DNA from: Streptomyces curacoi
Lineage (GTDB): Bacteria; Actinomycetota; Actinomycetes; Streptomycetales; Streptomycetaceae
Assembly: GCF_001513975.1 (NCBI RefSeq)
Contig: NZ_KQ947991.1
Coordinates: forward strand, 437,794-501,793
Direction of reading: 5' to 3'
DNA length: 64,000 nucleotides
A program made the translations under genes and the position numbers. This document shows positions 16,546 through 24,558 of this stretch, piece by piece. Each line of letters starts with the position of its first letter. Positions within the stretch are counted from its first letter, which is position 1. Below the pieces are notes generated by a model, which was not told where the DNA came from, made no database searches, and saw only the letters and a list, made by a program, of their open reading frames with translations.

Positions 16546-19244
16546 TGTCCTCCCTGACGTACGACCTCACGCTGGCCGGTCTGTCGGTCGGCAGCGCCGC
16601 CGCGCTCACCGGGGTCGGCCTGATCGTGACCTACCGCGCGACCGGCGTGCTGAACTTCGCGCACGGGGCGATCGCGATGGTGTGCGCGTATGCGCTGCGG
16701 CAGTGCGTGGTGGAGTGGGGCTGGCCGCTGTGGGCGGGCGCGACGGTGACGCTGCTGGTGCTCGCGCCCGGGATCGGGATGGTGCTGGAACGGTTCGTCT
16801 TCCGCCCGCTGTCGGTCCTGGGCAGTGATCCGGCGCAGACCCTCGTCGCGTCGATCGGGGTGTTCGTGCTGCTGGTGGGCGGTGCGGCGCTGCTGTGGGG
16901 CCAGGGGGCGCGGGACGACGCGCCGGAGCTGGTGCCGGCGGATCCGTGGGGTCAGCTGGCGGTGGCGCTGCTGCTGGCGGCCGGCGTCGGGGCGGTCATC
17001 CGCTGGACGCGCTTCGGCCGGGAGCTGCGGGCGGTGGTGGACGATCGGGAGCTGGCCGTCCTGGGCGGCATCGACGCGGACCGGGTGGCGGCGGCGGGCT
17101 GGGCGTTCGGCTCGTTCACGGCGGGTCTGACGGGCGTTCTGCTGGCGCCGTACGTGCGCCTGGACCCGTACGGCATGCCGCTGCTGGTGGTCGAGGTGGT
17201 GGCGGTCGCGGTGGCCGCGCGGATGCGCAGCCTGCCCGTGGCGGTGGTGACGGCGCTGGCCATCGGGGTGGCACAGAGCCAGCTGACGCGCCTGCACCCG
17301 TCGGGCTGGGGCGCGCCGCTCCTGCAGGCCGTCGGCACGAACCTCTTCGTGGTGGCCCTGCTGATCGCGGCCCTGGCCCTCCCCCGCGTCGGCACGCGCG
17401 ACGCCCTGCCGCGCACGGCCACCGCGCACGTGCCGACCCCGCCGGGCGCCTGGATCGTGGCGGCCGTGCTCTTCCTGCTGCCCCTGGGCTTCGCGGGCCC
17501 GGACCTGCACACGTCGGTGCAGGTGCCGGCGCTGGGCGTGGTGCTGCTGTCGCTGGTGGTCGTGACCGGCCGCGGCGGCCAGATCTCGCTCGGCCAGGCG
17601 GCCTACGCGGGCCTGGGCGCCCTGTTCACGGCGTTGCTGGCGGCGGGCCGCTTCCCGGGGCTGCCGCGCCTGCCGGAGCTGGCCGCGCTCGCCCTGGCGG
17701 TCGTCCTGGTGGCCCCGCTGGGCCTCCTCACCGGCTGGCCGGCGATCACCCGTCAGGGCCTGGCGCTGGCGCTCGCGACCTTCGCGGTGGGCGTCGGCGT
17801 GAGCCGCTTCGTCTTCGCCCAGCCGTACGCGATCTCGGGTCTGTCCCTGGGCCGCCCGGCGGGCTTCGAGGGCGACCGCGCCTACTACGTCCTGGAACTG
17901 ACCCTCCTGGCGGCCGCCCTGCTGACGACCTGGCTGCTGCGCCGGGGCCGTACCGGCCGGGCCCTGGCGGCGATGCGGGACCACGAGTCGGGGGCAGCGG
18001 CGGCGGGCGTCCCGGTGCCCTCCCTGAAGCTCCTGGCCTTCGTCTGCGGCGCCGCCCTGGCCGCGCTGGGCGGCGGAATGCTCGGCATGGGCCTGCGTGC
18101 CTTCGAACCGGCCGCCTACGACCCGGTCCGCGGCCTGCTGTGGTTCGCGGCGGTGGTGGTGCTGGGCGCCGACAGCACCCTGGGCGCACTGGCCGCGGCA
18201 GCCCTCCTGGTAGGCCTCGACGCGGGCGCCCGGGGCGGGGTGGCGGCAGCGCTCATCGGGGTGCTGGCGGTGCTGGTGGGCCGGTTCCCCGGCGGGCCGT
18301 ACGAGGCACTGCGGGCGGCGGCGGAGAGGCTGCGCCCGCGGCGGAGGGCGACGCTCACGGCGTTGGGCGCGGAGGTGCGCGGGCGACTGCGGCCGGTGGA
18401 GCGACATGCCGCTGGGCAGCCCCGAAACCCCGCAGCCGCCGACGGCGCGGAGCCCCCTCAAGGGCCGCCCGCGTCCGACGACGAAAGCAGTACGGGTGGT
18501 GCCGGTGGGAACCCCACCGCGCCCGAAGGCCGCGTGCGCCCCCACGCACCCGCACTCACGGCCCATCGCCTCCAGGCCCGCTACAACGGCTTCACCGCCC
18601 TGGACGACGTCACCCTCACCGTCCCGCCCGGCCACGTCACCGCGATCATCGGCCCCAACGGTGCCGGAAAGAGCACCCTGTTCCACTGCCTGGCCGGCAC
18701 CCACCGCCCCGCCCAGGGCCAAGTCCTCCTCGGCGCCCGGGACATCACCCGGCTCCCCGCGCACGCCCGCACCCGCCTCGGCATCGCCCGCACCTTCCAG
18801 CAGCTGGCCGTCTTCCCCTCGTTGACGGTGGCCGAGAACGTCCGCGTGGGCGCCGAGCAGGGACGGCTCCAGGACCCGTCGGCCGTGGAGCGAGCCCTCA
18901 GACTCCTCTCCCTCGACGGCCCCGTACGGTCCCTGCCCGCCGCCGCCCTCCCCACCGGCACCCTGCGCCGCGTCGAGCTGGCCCGAGCCCTCGCGGGCAG
19001 CCCACGCGTGCTGCTGCTGGACGAGCCCGCCGCCGGCCTCGACACGGCCGAGGTCACCGCGCTGGCCCGGATCCTCAAAGCCCTCGCCGCCGACGGCACG
19101 GCCCTGCTCGTCGTCGAGCACGACCTCGACCTGGTGGCCGACCTCGCCGACACCGTGCATGTCATGAACGCGGGCCGCATCGTCGCCTCCGGCCCACCCG
19201 ACCGCGTACTCGACGCCGCGCGCTCCCAGGAGAACACCGCATGA
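16545..19244 (+). CDS. Fused LivH-LivM-LivG branched-chain-type ABC transporter
   Basis: A single 899-residue chain. Residues 1 to about 285 form a LivH-like permease, with TGVLNFAHGAIAM and the TRFGRELRAVVDD coupling loop. Residues about 300-610 are a LivM-like permease (GRGGQISLGQAAYAGLGA near 342; GRALAAMRDHESGAAAAGV). Residues about 610-665 form a hydrophilic, Pro/Gly-rich linker. From about 670 on is a LivG-like ATPase, with Walker A GPNGAGKST at 703, Q-loop RTFQQLAVFPSLTV and Walker B VLLLDEPAAGLD. The signature is LPTGTLRRVELARAL rather than the usual LSYGxQRxxE. In most bacteria these are three genes. The following livF overlaps by ATGA. Confidence 0.88.
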   Translation: MSSLTYDLTLAGLSVGSAAALTGVGLIVTYRATGVLNFAHGAIAMVCAYALRQCVVEWGWPLWAGATVTLLVLAPGIGMVLERFVFRPLSVLGSDPAQTLVASIGVFVLLVGGAALLWGQGARDDAPELVPADPWGQLAVALLLAAGVGAVIRWTRFGRELRAVVDDRELAVLGGIDADRVAAAGWAFGSFTAGLTGVLLAPYVRLDPYGMPLLVVEVVAVAVAARMRSLPVAVVTALAIGVAQSQLTRLHPSGWGAPLLQAVGTNLFVVALLIAALALPRVGTRDALPRTATAHVPTPPGAWIVAAVLFLLPLGFAGPDLHTSVQVPALGVVLLSLVVVTGRGGQISLGQAAYAGLGALFTALLAAGRFPGLPRLPELAALALAVVLVAPLGLLTGWPAITRQGLALALATFAVGVGVSRFVFAQPYAISGLSLGRPAGFEGDRAYYVLELTLLAAALLTTWLLRRGRTGRALAAMRDHESGAAAAGVPVPSLKLLAFVCGAALAALGGGMLGMGLRAFEPAAYDPVRGLLWFAAVVVLGADSTLGALAAAALLVGLDAGARGGVAAALIGVLAVLVGRFPGGPYEALRAAAERLRPRRRATLTALGAEVRGRLRPVERHAAGQPRNPAAADGAEPPQGPPASDDESSTGGAGGNPTAPEGRVRPHAPALTAHRLQARYNGFTALDDVTLTVPPGHVTAIIGPNGAGKSTLFHCLAGTHRPAQGQVLLGARDITRLPAHARTRLGIARTFQQLAVFPSLTVAENVRVGAEQGRLQDPSAVERALRLLSLDGPVRSLPAAALPTGTLRRVELARALAGSPRVLLLDEPAAGLDTAEVTALARILKALAADGTALLVVEHDLDLVADLADTVHVMNAGRIVASGPPDRVLDAARSQENTA

Positions 19245-19918
19245 CGACCATCTCCCTGCGCCACGCGCGCGTGCGCTACGGCCCCCTGGAGGCCCTCCAC
19301 GGCGTCACCCTGGCCGCCGCCGGCCCGGGCCTGACCGTCCTTGTGGGACGGAACGGCTCCGGCCGTACGACCGCCCTGCGCGCCCTGGCCGGCACCGTGC
19401 CCCTGTCCGGCGGCGCGGTGGTGTGGGAGGGCGTCGACGTGACGCGCGTGCCCGCGCACGAGAGGGCCCGCCGCGGACTGTGCCTGGTCCCGGAGCGGCA
19501 GGCGGTGTTCGGCTCCCTCACCGTGCGCGAGAACCTCGAACTCGCGGCTCCCTCGTACGACATGGCCCTGGACGCCTACCCCCGGCTCGCGCCGCTCCTC
19601 GCCCGCCGCGCCGGCACCCTCTCCGGCGGCGAGCAGCGCATGCTCGCCGTCTCCCGCGCCCTGCTGGCCCACGCGCGCGTGGTGCTCGTCGACGAACCCG
19701 CGCAGGGCATGTCGCCGACGGTCGCCGCCCGTACGTACGAGCTGCTGAGCGGGCTCGACGCATGTGTGGTGATCGCCGAGCAGCGGCTGCCGCCCGTGCC
19801 GCACGGCCGGGCGGCGCTCGTCCACGAACTGCGCCGCGGCACGGTGGTGTTCAGCGGCGAGGCGAACGAGTGGGAGCGCCGTGCAGCGCGCCGAACCGGG
19901 TCGAGCCCTTACGGATGA
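19241..19918 (+). CDS. LivF-like ABC ATPase with Arg in place of Walker A Lys
   Basis: 225 residues, ATPase subunit of the Liv-type importer. The signature LSGGEQRMLAVSRALL and Walker B VVLVDEPAQGMSP are intact. The Walker A reads VGRNGSGRTTALRAL, so the invariant Lys is Arg42 (codon CGT). In a dimer with the LivG domain, one nucleotide site may therefore be weak or inactive. The ATG overlaps the previous stop as ATGA, so it is translationally coupled and is expected to dimerise with the fused LivG. The final 68 bases overlap the Rpf-like gene on the other strand. The arginine is read directly from sequence; its effect is inference. Confidence 0.85.
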   Translation: MTTISLRHARVRYGPLEALHGVTLAAAGPGLTVLVGRNGSGRTTALRALAGTVPLSGGAVVWEGVDVTRVPAHERARRGLCLVPERQAVFGSLTVRENLELAAPSYDMALDAYPRLAPLLARRAGTLSGGEQRMLAVSRALLAHARVVLVDEPAQGMSPTVAARTYELLSGLDACVVIAEQRLPPVPHGRAALVHELRRGTVVFSGEANEWERRAARRTGSSPYG

Positions 19919-20408
19919 GCCGCGACGCGGCCGAGGTCAGCCGGTCCGTGACGCTCGGTTTCGACATGTGCATACGGCCCTTGAGCCCGTACCGCCTGGA
20001 GCACTGCGGCCAGGCCCCCCACCCCTGCACGGCCACCACCTTCCGGGCGATCGCGATCTGTTCCTTGCGGGAGGCGAGATCCGCGCGCGGGGCGTACTTG
20101 CCCCCGCCGAAGCCCTCCCAGGTGGGCTGCGAGAACTGCAGTCCCCCGTAGTGGCCGTTGCCGGTGTTGATGTGCCAGTTGCCGCCGCTCTCGCACTTGG
20201 CGACACAGCCCCAGGGCCAGTCCTTGCCGCAGTCGTACGCCGCGGGTTTGGGGGGCGGTCCGGGGTCCTTTTGTGGCGCCGTATGGCTGGCGCCTGTTGG
20301 GTGCGTCGCGTGTGTTGTCTGCGCTGTGGGCGCGGCATGTGACGTCCCCGGGGCGGCGGCGGTGAACAGCGTGGCGGCGAGGACGATCATGAGCGGTCTA
20401 CATTTCAT
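19851..20408 (-). CDS. Rpf-like secreted transglycosylase, small form
   Basis: 185 residues. A signal peptide occupies residues 1-25 and a Thr/Pro-rich linker follows. The Rpf/transglycosylase domain spans about residues 59-137. The catalytic Glu is Glu73 in KCESGGNWHINTGNGHYGGL, followed by QFSQPTWEGFGGGKYAP and the QGWGAWPQC terminator of the domain. These enzymes cleave peptidoglycan during germination and growth. The Arg/Ser-rich 40-residue tail after the domain runs into livF antisense and may be dispensable. I see no good ribosome-binding site before the ATG. It sits downstream of a second Rpf gene, separated by a terminator. Confidence 0.85.
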   Translation of the reverse strand: MKCRPLMIVLAATLFTAAAPGTSHAAPTAQTTHATHPTGASHTAPQKDPGPPPKPAAYDCGKDWPWGCVAKCESGGNWHINTGNGHYGGLQFSQPTWEGFGGGKYAPRADLASRKEQIAIARKVVAVQGWGAWPQCSRRYGLKGRMHMSKPSVTDRLTSAASRLIRKGSTRFGALHGAPTRSPRR

Positions 20409-20466
20409 ATGAGCACGCTAGGCAGCTGGTTGCGGACGATCGCTGCGGCGCGTCCGACGACCGGCG

Positions 20467-20500
20467 GGGCCCCACCCGGTCGGCGGACCGAGTGGGGCCC
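20467..20500 (-). terminator. Terminator of the LysM-Rpf gene
   Basis: GGGCCCCAC (20467-20475) pairs with GTGGGGCCC (20492-20500), and inside it CGGTC pairs with GACCG around a GGCG loop. It starts 25 bases beyond the stop codon of the upstream Rpf gene. Confidence 0.8.
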
Positions 20501-20524
20501 TGGGCCCGGGGCCGGGAGCGATGC

Positions 20525-21184
20525 TCAGAGTTCGAGGCGCTGCCCGGGCACGATCGTGTCGGGATCACCGCCGATGACGGACCTGTTGGCGTCGTAGAGC
20601 TGCTGCCAGGTGGTCCCGTGCCGGGCGGCGATGCCGCTGAGCGTGTCGCCCGCACGCACGGTGTAGTCACCGCGGGAGGAGCTGCGGGCCGTGTGTTCCG
20701 ACGAACGTTCCGGTGTCTGTGCCGGAGTCGACGGGGCTGCCTTGGTGGATGCCGAGTTGGTGGCGGGAGCCGCGGGTGCGCTCCCGTTCGCTCCGGCCCG
20801 CGCCGAACAGGTCGGCCACGCGCCCCACCCCTGGGAGCGCTGGACCTTGGTGGCCACTTGGATCTGCTGGGCCTTGGTGGCCTGGTCCGCCGTCGGCGCG
20901 TAGGCCGTACCGCCGTACGCGCGCCAGGTGGAGGCGGCGAACTGCAGTCCGCCGTAGTAGCCGTTGCCGGTGTTGATGTGCCAGTTGCCCCCGCTCTCGC
21001 ACTGGGCGATGCGGTCCCACACTCCGCTGTCCGCCGCTGCGGCGTTGCCGGTCGCGGCCAGCAGCCCGAGCGGGGCGAGCAGTGCCGCCCCGGCGAGGAC
21101 CGCCGTCGTACGGGTCCGGCTCCCGTGCGGAGCCTTCTGCGTCCTGCGAGCGTTGTCGTGAGTGTTATCGGCACATTCGGACAT
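20525..21184 (-). CDS. Rpf-like secreted transglycosylase with C-terminal LysM
   Basis: 219 residues. A signal peptide (about 1-51) is followed by a transglycosylase domain (54-126) with catalytic Glu63 in QCESGGNWHINTGNGYYGGL. A Ser/Thr/Ala-rich linker and a LysM domain (173-219) follow, with YTVRAGDTLSGIAARHG and TIVPGQRLEL, which binds glycan chains. This is the classical RpfA-type plan in Streptomyces, acting on cell-wall peptidoglycan during spore germination and growth. I chose ATG 21184, preceded by GAGGGAAC, over the longer frame to 21238. A long structured upstream region (21185-21723) suggests control at the RNA level. Confidence 0.9.
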   Translation of the reverse strand: MSECADNTHDNARRTQKAPHGSRTRTTAVLAGAALLAPLGLLAATGNAAAADSGVWDRIAQCESGGNWHINTGNGYYGGLQFAASTWRAYGGTAYAPTADQATKAQQIQVATKVQRSQGWGAWPTCSARAGANGSAPAAPATNSASTKAAPSTPAQTPERSSEHTARSSSRGDYTVRAGDTLSGIAARHGTTWQQLYDANRSVIGGDPDTIVPGQRLEL

Positions 21185-21723
21185 GTAGTTCCCTCTCGAA
21201 GGACTCGGGGTCCCCCAAGGCGGAACGCCACTCCCCACGCCATGCAGCGGGTGAGTCGCGCTCGCCCCGTCCGCCGGAGGCCGGTGCTGCGAGTCGGCTG
21301 GTGCGGCCGGCGGACGTACCCGAGCGGTGCTCGTTGCACACGGCGGAGGAATTTAGGGAGGGTGACCGGCCGGTATCAACCAACTCCTCGTCATTCCAGG
21401 CCAGTTCGCCGTTACCTCCGGTATCGGCGATTTTCAGCCACCCACTTCATTCGCTGATTTCCGGATTTGTCGACCACCCACCCCCATGATCTGTGACCCA
21501 CTTCACGCAACCAACTTCCTTGGCGATCCAGGCACTTGACGGTGAGTGGGCGATTTCGCGCCCGAGGTGACCGTGTGCGTTGGATGATTCGATTCCGTTC
21601 GCCGTGGTGCGTGACTCCCGCCACAGATCGTCCGTTGTCATCTTCATGAGCCCGGGACCGCCCGGTTCACGGGCCGGGAGCCACCCGGCCCCCGCCACGT
21701 ACCACATCCCGAGGGAGCCATCC
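21185..21723. other. Divergent upstream region between the LysM-Rpf gene and the 21724 gene
   Basis: About 540 bases without a gene. The part next to the Rpf gene has strong secondary-structure potential, including a stem at 21269-21277/21307-21315. Further out, the block ACCCACTTCA occurs at 21440-21449 and 21496-21505. The right end contains the GAGGGAG ribosome-binding site of the 21724 gene. The composition is less GC-rich than coding DNA. I see no small ORF I trust. Confidence 0.5.
21261..21323 (-). promoter_or_regulatory. Structured 5' leader hairpin of the LysM-Rpf gene
   Basis: CTCG (21261-21264) and GTCCGCCGG (21269-21277) pair with CCGGCGGAC (21307-21315) and CGAG (21320-21323), with a 29-base loop. 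It starts about 75 bases upstream of the start codon. Rpf genes in Streptomyces are known targets of ydaO (c-di-AMP) riboswitches, but I could not align the conserved core here. Confidence 0.35.
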
Positions 21724-22506
21724 GTGCCGCGCATGCTCGACGTCAGCGACGAGGTACGTGCCGAGATCGGCGACGAAGAAGCCGACCGGCTGCTCGCCGG
21801 AGAGAACGCCCCCGGCAGTTACGACTGCACGTCCTGCCGCACCCCGGGCGACTCCGAACAGGAGCGCACCAGCACCGTCCTGTTCATCGGGGACGAGACC
21901 GCCGTCCTCGCCTTCGCCCATGCCACCTGCCTGCCCTCGCAGGTCGTCCAGGTCACCGAGGAGCAGTTGCAGGGCGCCGTGAAGTCCATCACCGGCGACT
22001 CGGTCGACCTGGAGCCCGACAAGGCCACTCCGGAGCAGGCCGTGCTCGGCGTGACCAGCGGACTGGTCCTGATCGCCGGGGAACTGCACCCCGCCCTGGT
22101 CGTCGAGCCGACCGCGCCCGTCGTGCGCCCCGGGGCGACCGGCGCCGGGGACGACTTCCTGCCGCTGCTCATCGAGCAGGGGTTCATGCCGGTGACGGAG
22201 CTGGCCGATGTGCCGCCGGTGCTGCACGGCTGGTCCGTGCTGCTGGCCATGGGGCAGCTGCACGCGGTTCTGCAGCCGGGCACGAACGGGGGGCAGCCGG
22301 TCGCCTGGTGGCAGGCGCATCAGCCGCTGCTGGTGACCGACGGGTGGCGGGCCGCCGCGAACAAGCACCAGCAGGTGCTGATGTTCGCGGCGCCGGTGGG
22401 GTCCATCGGGCGCCAGCCCCGGGAGGACCTGCTGCGGGAGGCGCTGGACAAGGCCGCGGCGAACGGGAAGTTGGTCGCCGCGGCGATGCCTCTCGCCGGG
22501 ACGTGA
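21724..22506 (+). CDS. Conserved hypothetical protein (actinobacterial)
   Basis: 260 residues, cytosolic, no TM or signal. The N terminus has CTSCRTPG and, after some 50 residues, HATC, which could bind a metal. The rest is a mixed alpha/beta protein with no motif I can assign: FAHATCLPSQVVQVTEEQLQ, DDFLPLLIEQGFMPVTELAD, QLHAVLQPGTNGGQPVAWWQ. The GTG has GAGGGAG upstream. The location just before der matches a conserved hypothetical gene in other Streptomyces. I do not recognise a function. Confidence 0.65.
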   Translation: MPRMLDVSDEVRAEIGDEEADRLLAGENAPGSYDCTSCRTPGDSEQERTSTVLFIGDETAVLAFAHATCLPSQVVQVTEEQLQGAVKSITGDSVDLEPDKATPEQAVLGVTSGLVLIAGELHPALVVEPTAPVVRPGATGAGDDFLPLLIEQGFMPVTELADVPPVLHGWSVLLAMGQLHAVLQPGTNGGQPVAWWQAHQPLLVTDGWRAAANKHQQVLMFAAPVGSIGRQPREDLLREALDKAAANGKLVAAAMPLAGT

Positions 22507-22598
22507 GCGCGCCCGCGGGGCCTCGCCCGTGCCCCCGATGAGCAGGCGATCCTCCACCACGGCCGCATCTCTTCGAGCGCGGGGTCGTTTGGACATAC

Positions 22599-22949
22599 GT
22601 GCATGCATACGACGTTCCCCGCCTTCAGGGCGGCCCCTCGCCCACGCCGATCTACGACACGCTCTACGCCGAGTACGTCAAGTCCTTCCGCTCGCTGCCG
22701 GGTGACCGCAGCGGCGAGGAGGAGCTGGGGTTCATCGCGTTCAGGAACATCCCCCGGAGTACGGGCTCGTACGGCGGCCACCGTCCGGGTTCGTTCAGCA
22801 GCTCGTACAGCGCCTACAGCGCGGGTGCCCACAGCGCTCGCCATGGCGGCGGTCAGCAGCCGCAGTGGCAACGCGTCGGGCACATCGGCCCGCAAGGCGC
22901 AGGGGTGCACCACGTCCCGGCCGCGCTGCCGCCGGCGCGCAGAGGCTGA
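22599..22949 (+). CDS. Small conserved Streptomyces protein, Tyr/Ser/Gly-rich tail
   Basis: 116 residues starting GTG (MHAYDVPRLQGGPSPTPIYD). The first 50 residues are strongly conserved-looking and amphipathic (LYAEYVKSFRSLPGDRSGEE). The rest is Ser/Tyr/Gly-rich and probably disordered. The stop falls two bases before a large terminator, which supports the frame. I recall similar short proteins beside der in other Streptomyces but know of no function. Low-complexity tails of this kind sometimes mediate assembly, which is speculation here. Confidence 0.6.
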   Translation: MHAYDVPRLQGGPSPTPIYDTLYAEYVKSFRSLPGDRSGEEELGFIAFRNIPRSTGSYGGHRPGSFSSSYSAYSAGAHSARHGGGQQPQWQRVGHIGPQGAGVHHVPAALPPARRG

Positions 22950-22950
22950 A

Positions 22951-22993
22951 CACAGCGGAAGGGCGGCCCCGACCGGGCCGCCCTTCCGCTGTG
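22951..22993. terminator. Bidirectional terminator between the 22599 gene and der
   Basis: A perfect 19-bp stem, CACAGCGGAAGGGCGGCCC (22951-22969) with GGGCCGCCCTTCCGCTGTG (22975-22993), encloses a 5-base loop. It sits 2 bases after one stop and 5 bases before the der stop on the other strand. Confidence 0.9.
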
Positions 22994-22997
22994 TCGG

Positions 22998-24479
22998 CTA
23001 CTTCTTCTTGCCTCCGCGCTTCTCCCGCACTCGCACGGAGATGTGGATCGGCGTGCCCTCGAAGCCGAACTCCTCGCGCAGCCGGCGCTCGATGAAGCGG
23101 CGGTAGCCCGCCTCGATGAAGCCGGAGGCGAAGAGCACGAACCGCGGGGGCCTGGTGCCGGCCTGGGTGCCGAACAGGATGCGGGGCTGCTTGCCGCCCC
23201 GGATCGGGTGGGGATGGGCGGCGACCAGCTCGCCGAGGAAGGCGTTCAGACGGCCGGTCGGGACCCGGGTCTCCCAGCCCGCGAGGGCCGTCTCGATCGC
23301 CGGGACCAGCTTCTCCATGTGCCGCCCGGTACGGGCCGAGACGTTGACGCGCGGCGCCCAGGACACCTGGCCGAGCTCGGTCTCGATCTCCCGCTCCAGG
23401 TAGTAGCGGCGCTCCTCGTCGAGGGTGTCCCACTTGTTGTAGGCGATCACCAGCGCGCGGCCCGCCTCCACCGCCATGGTGACGATGCGCTGGTCCTGTA
23501 CCGAGATGCTCTCGGAGGCGTCGATCAGGACGACGGCGACCTCGGCCTTCTCGACGGCGGCCGCGGTGCGCAGCGAGGCGTAGTAGTCGGCGCCCTGCTG
23601 GAGGTGGACGCGCTTGCGGATGCCCGCCGTGTCGACGAACTTCCAGGTCACGCCGCCCAGTTCGATGAGCTCGTCGACGGGGTCGCGGGTCGTGCCGGCC
23701 AGTTCGTTGACGACGACGCGCTCCTCACCGGCCACCTTGTTCAGCAGGGAGGACTTGCCGACGTTCGGCCGGCCGATGAGAGCGATGCGGCGCGGACCGC
23801 CGATGCCGGCCCCGCCGAAGGTCTCGCGCGGCGCCTCCGGCAGCACCTCCAGGACGGCGTCCAGCATGTCGCCGGTGCCACGGCCGTGCAGGGCCGAGAC
23901 CGGGTACGGCTCGCCGAGCCCCAGCGACCACAGATACGCGGCGTCGGCCTCACCGCTGGGACCGTCGACCTTGTTGGCGCACAGCACCACGGGCTTGCCG
24001 GCCTTGCGCAGCAGTCGTACGACGGCTTCGTCGGTGTCGGTCGCCCCCACCTTGGCGTCGACGACGAACACGACGGCGTCGGCGGCCTCGATCGCGTACT
24101 CGGCCTGGGCGGCCACGGAGGCGTCGATGCCGAGGACGTCCTGCTCCCAGCCGCCGGTGTCGACGACCTTGAAGCGGCGGCCGGCCCACTCGGCCTCGTA
24201 GGTCACGCGGTCGCGGGTGACGCCGGGCTTGTCCTCGACGACGGCCTCGCGCCGCCCGATGATCCGGTTGACGAGAGTCGACTTGCCGACATTGGGCCGG
24301 CCGACGACGGCGAGGACGGGCAACGGCCCGTGCCCGGCCGCCTCGATGGCCCCCTCGACGTCCTCTGGATCGAAGCCCTCTTCCGCGGCGAGCTCCATGA
24401 ACTCCGCGTACTCGGCGTCGCCAAGCTCTCCGTGGTCGTGCTCTTCGAGCGAGCCCTCGGAGTGGTTGTGGTCGTTCAT
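22998..24479 (-). CDS. der: GTPase Der (EngA), ribosome assembly
   Basis: 493 residues with the tandem-GTPase layout unique to Der. The first G domain has GRPNVGKST at 60-68, DTGGW and NKVDG near 170. The second has GRPNVGKSS at about 236, DTAGI near 283 and NKWD. A KH-like domain with the C terminus KRGGKKK follows. Der acts in 50S subunit maturation and is essential in many bacteria. An extra acidic/His-rich 50-residue N-terminal extension (MNDHNHSEGSLEEHDHGE) is typical of actinobacteria. The gene ends in a bidirectional terminator and is preceded by plsC and cmk on the same strand. Confidence 0.97.
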   Translation of the reverse strand: MNDHNHSEGSLEEHDHGELGDAEYAEFMELAAEEGFDPEDVEGAIEAAGHGPLPVLAVVGRPNVGKSTLVNRIIGRREAVVEDKPGVTRDRVTYEAEWAGRRFKVVDTGGWEQDVLGIDASVAAQAEYAIEAADAVVFVVDAKVGATDTDEAVVRLLRKAGKPVVLCANKVDGPSGEADAAYLWSLGLGEPYPVSALHGRGTGDMLDAVLEVLPEAPRETFGGAGIGGPRRIALIGRPNVGKSSLLNKVAGEERVVVNELAGTTRDPVDELIELGGVTWKFVDTAGIRKRVHLQQGADYYASLRTAAAVEKAEVAVVLIDASESISVQDQRIVTMAVEAGRALVIAYNKWDTLDEERRYYLEREIETELGQVSWAPRVNVSARTGRHMEKLVPAIETALAGWETRVPTGRLNAFLGELVAAHPHPIRGGKQPRILFGTQAGTRPPRFVLFASGFIEAGYRRFIERRLREEFGFEGTPIHISVRVREKRGGKKK

Positions 24480-24558
24480 GAAGTCCGTACCTCGTCGTTC
24501 ATCGTGGTGATCGGTGGATCAGCCGGTTTCTCCGGTTTGATCCACTACTCAGTGTCGC

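Noticed and set aside
16895..19918. A 1007-residue + strand open frame spanning the Liv genes
   Set aside because: Its first 780 or so residues are an out-of-frame shadow of the fused LivHMG protein (Ala/Gly/Arg-rich, no family motif). Only the part from 19241 is real livF.
21185..21400. ydaO (c-di-AMP) riboswitch upstream of the LysM-Rpf gene
   Set aside because: The gene family makes it likely, but I could not align the conserved core sequence, so I only record a structured leader.
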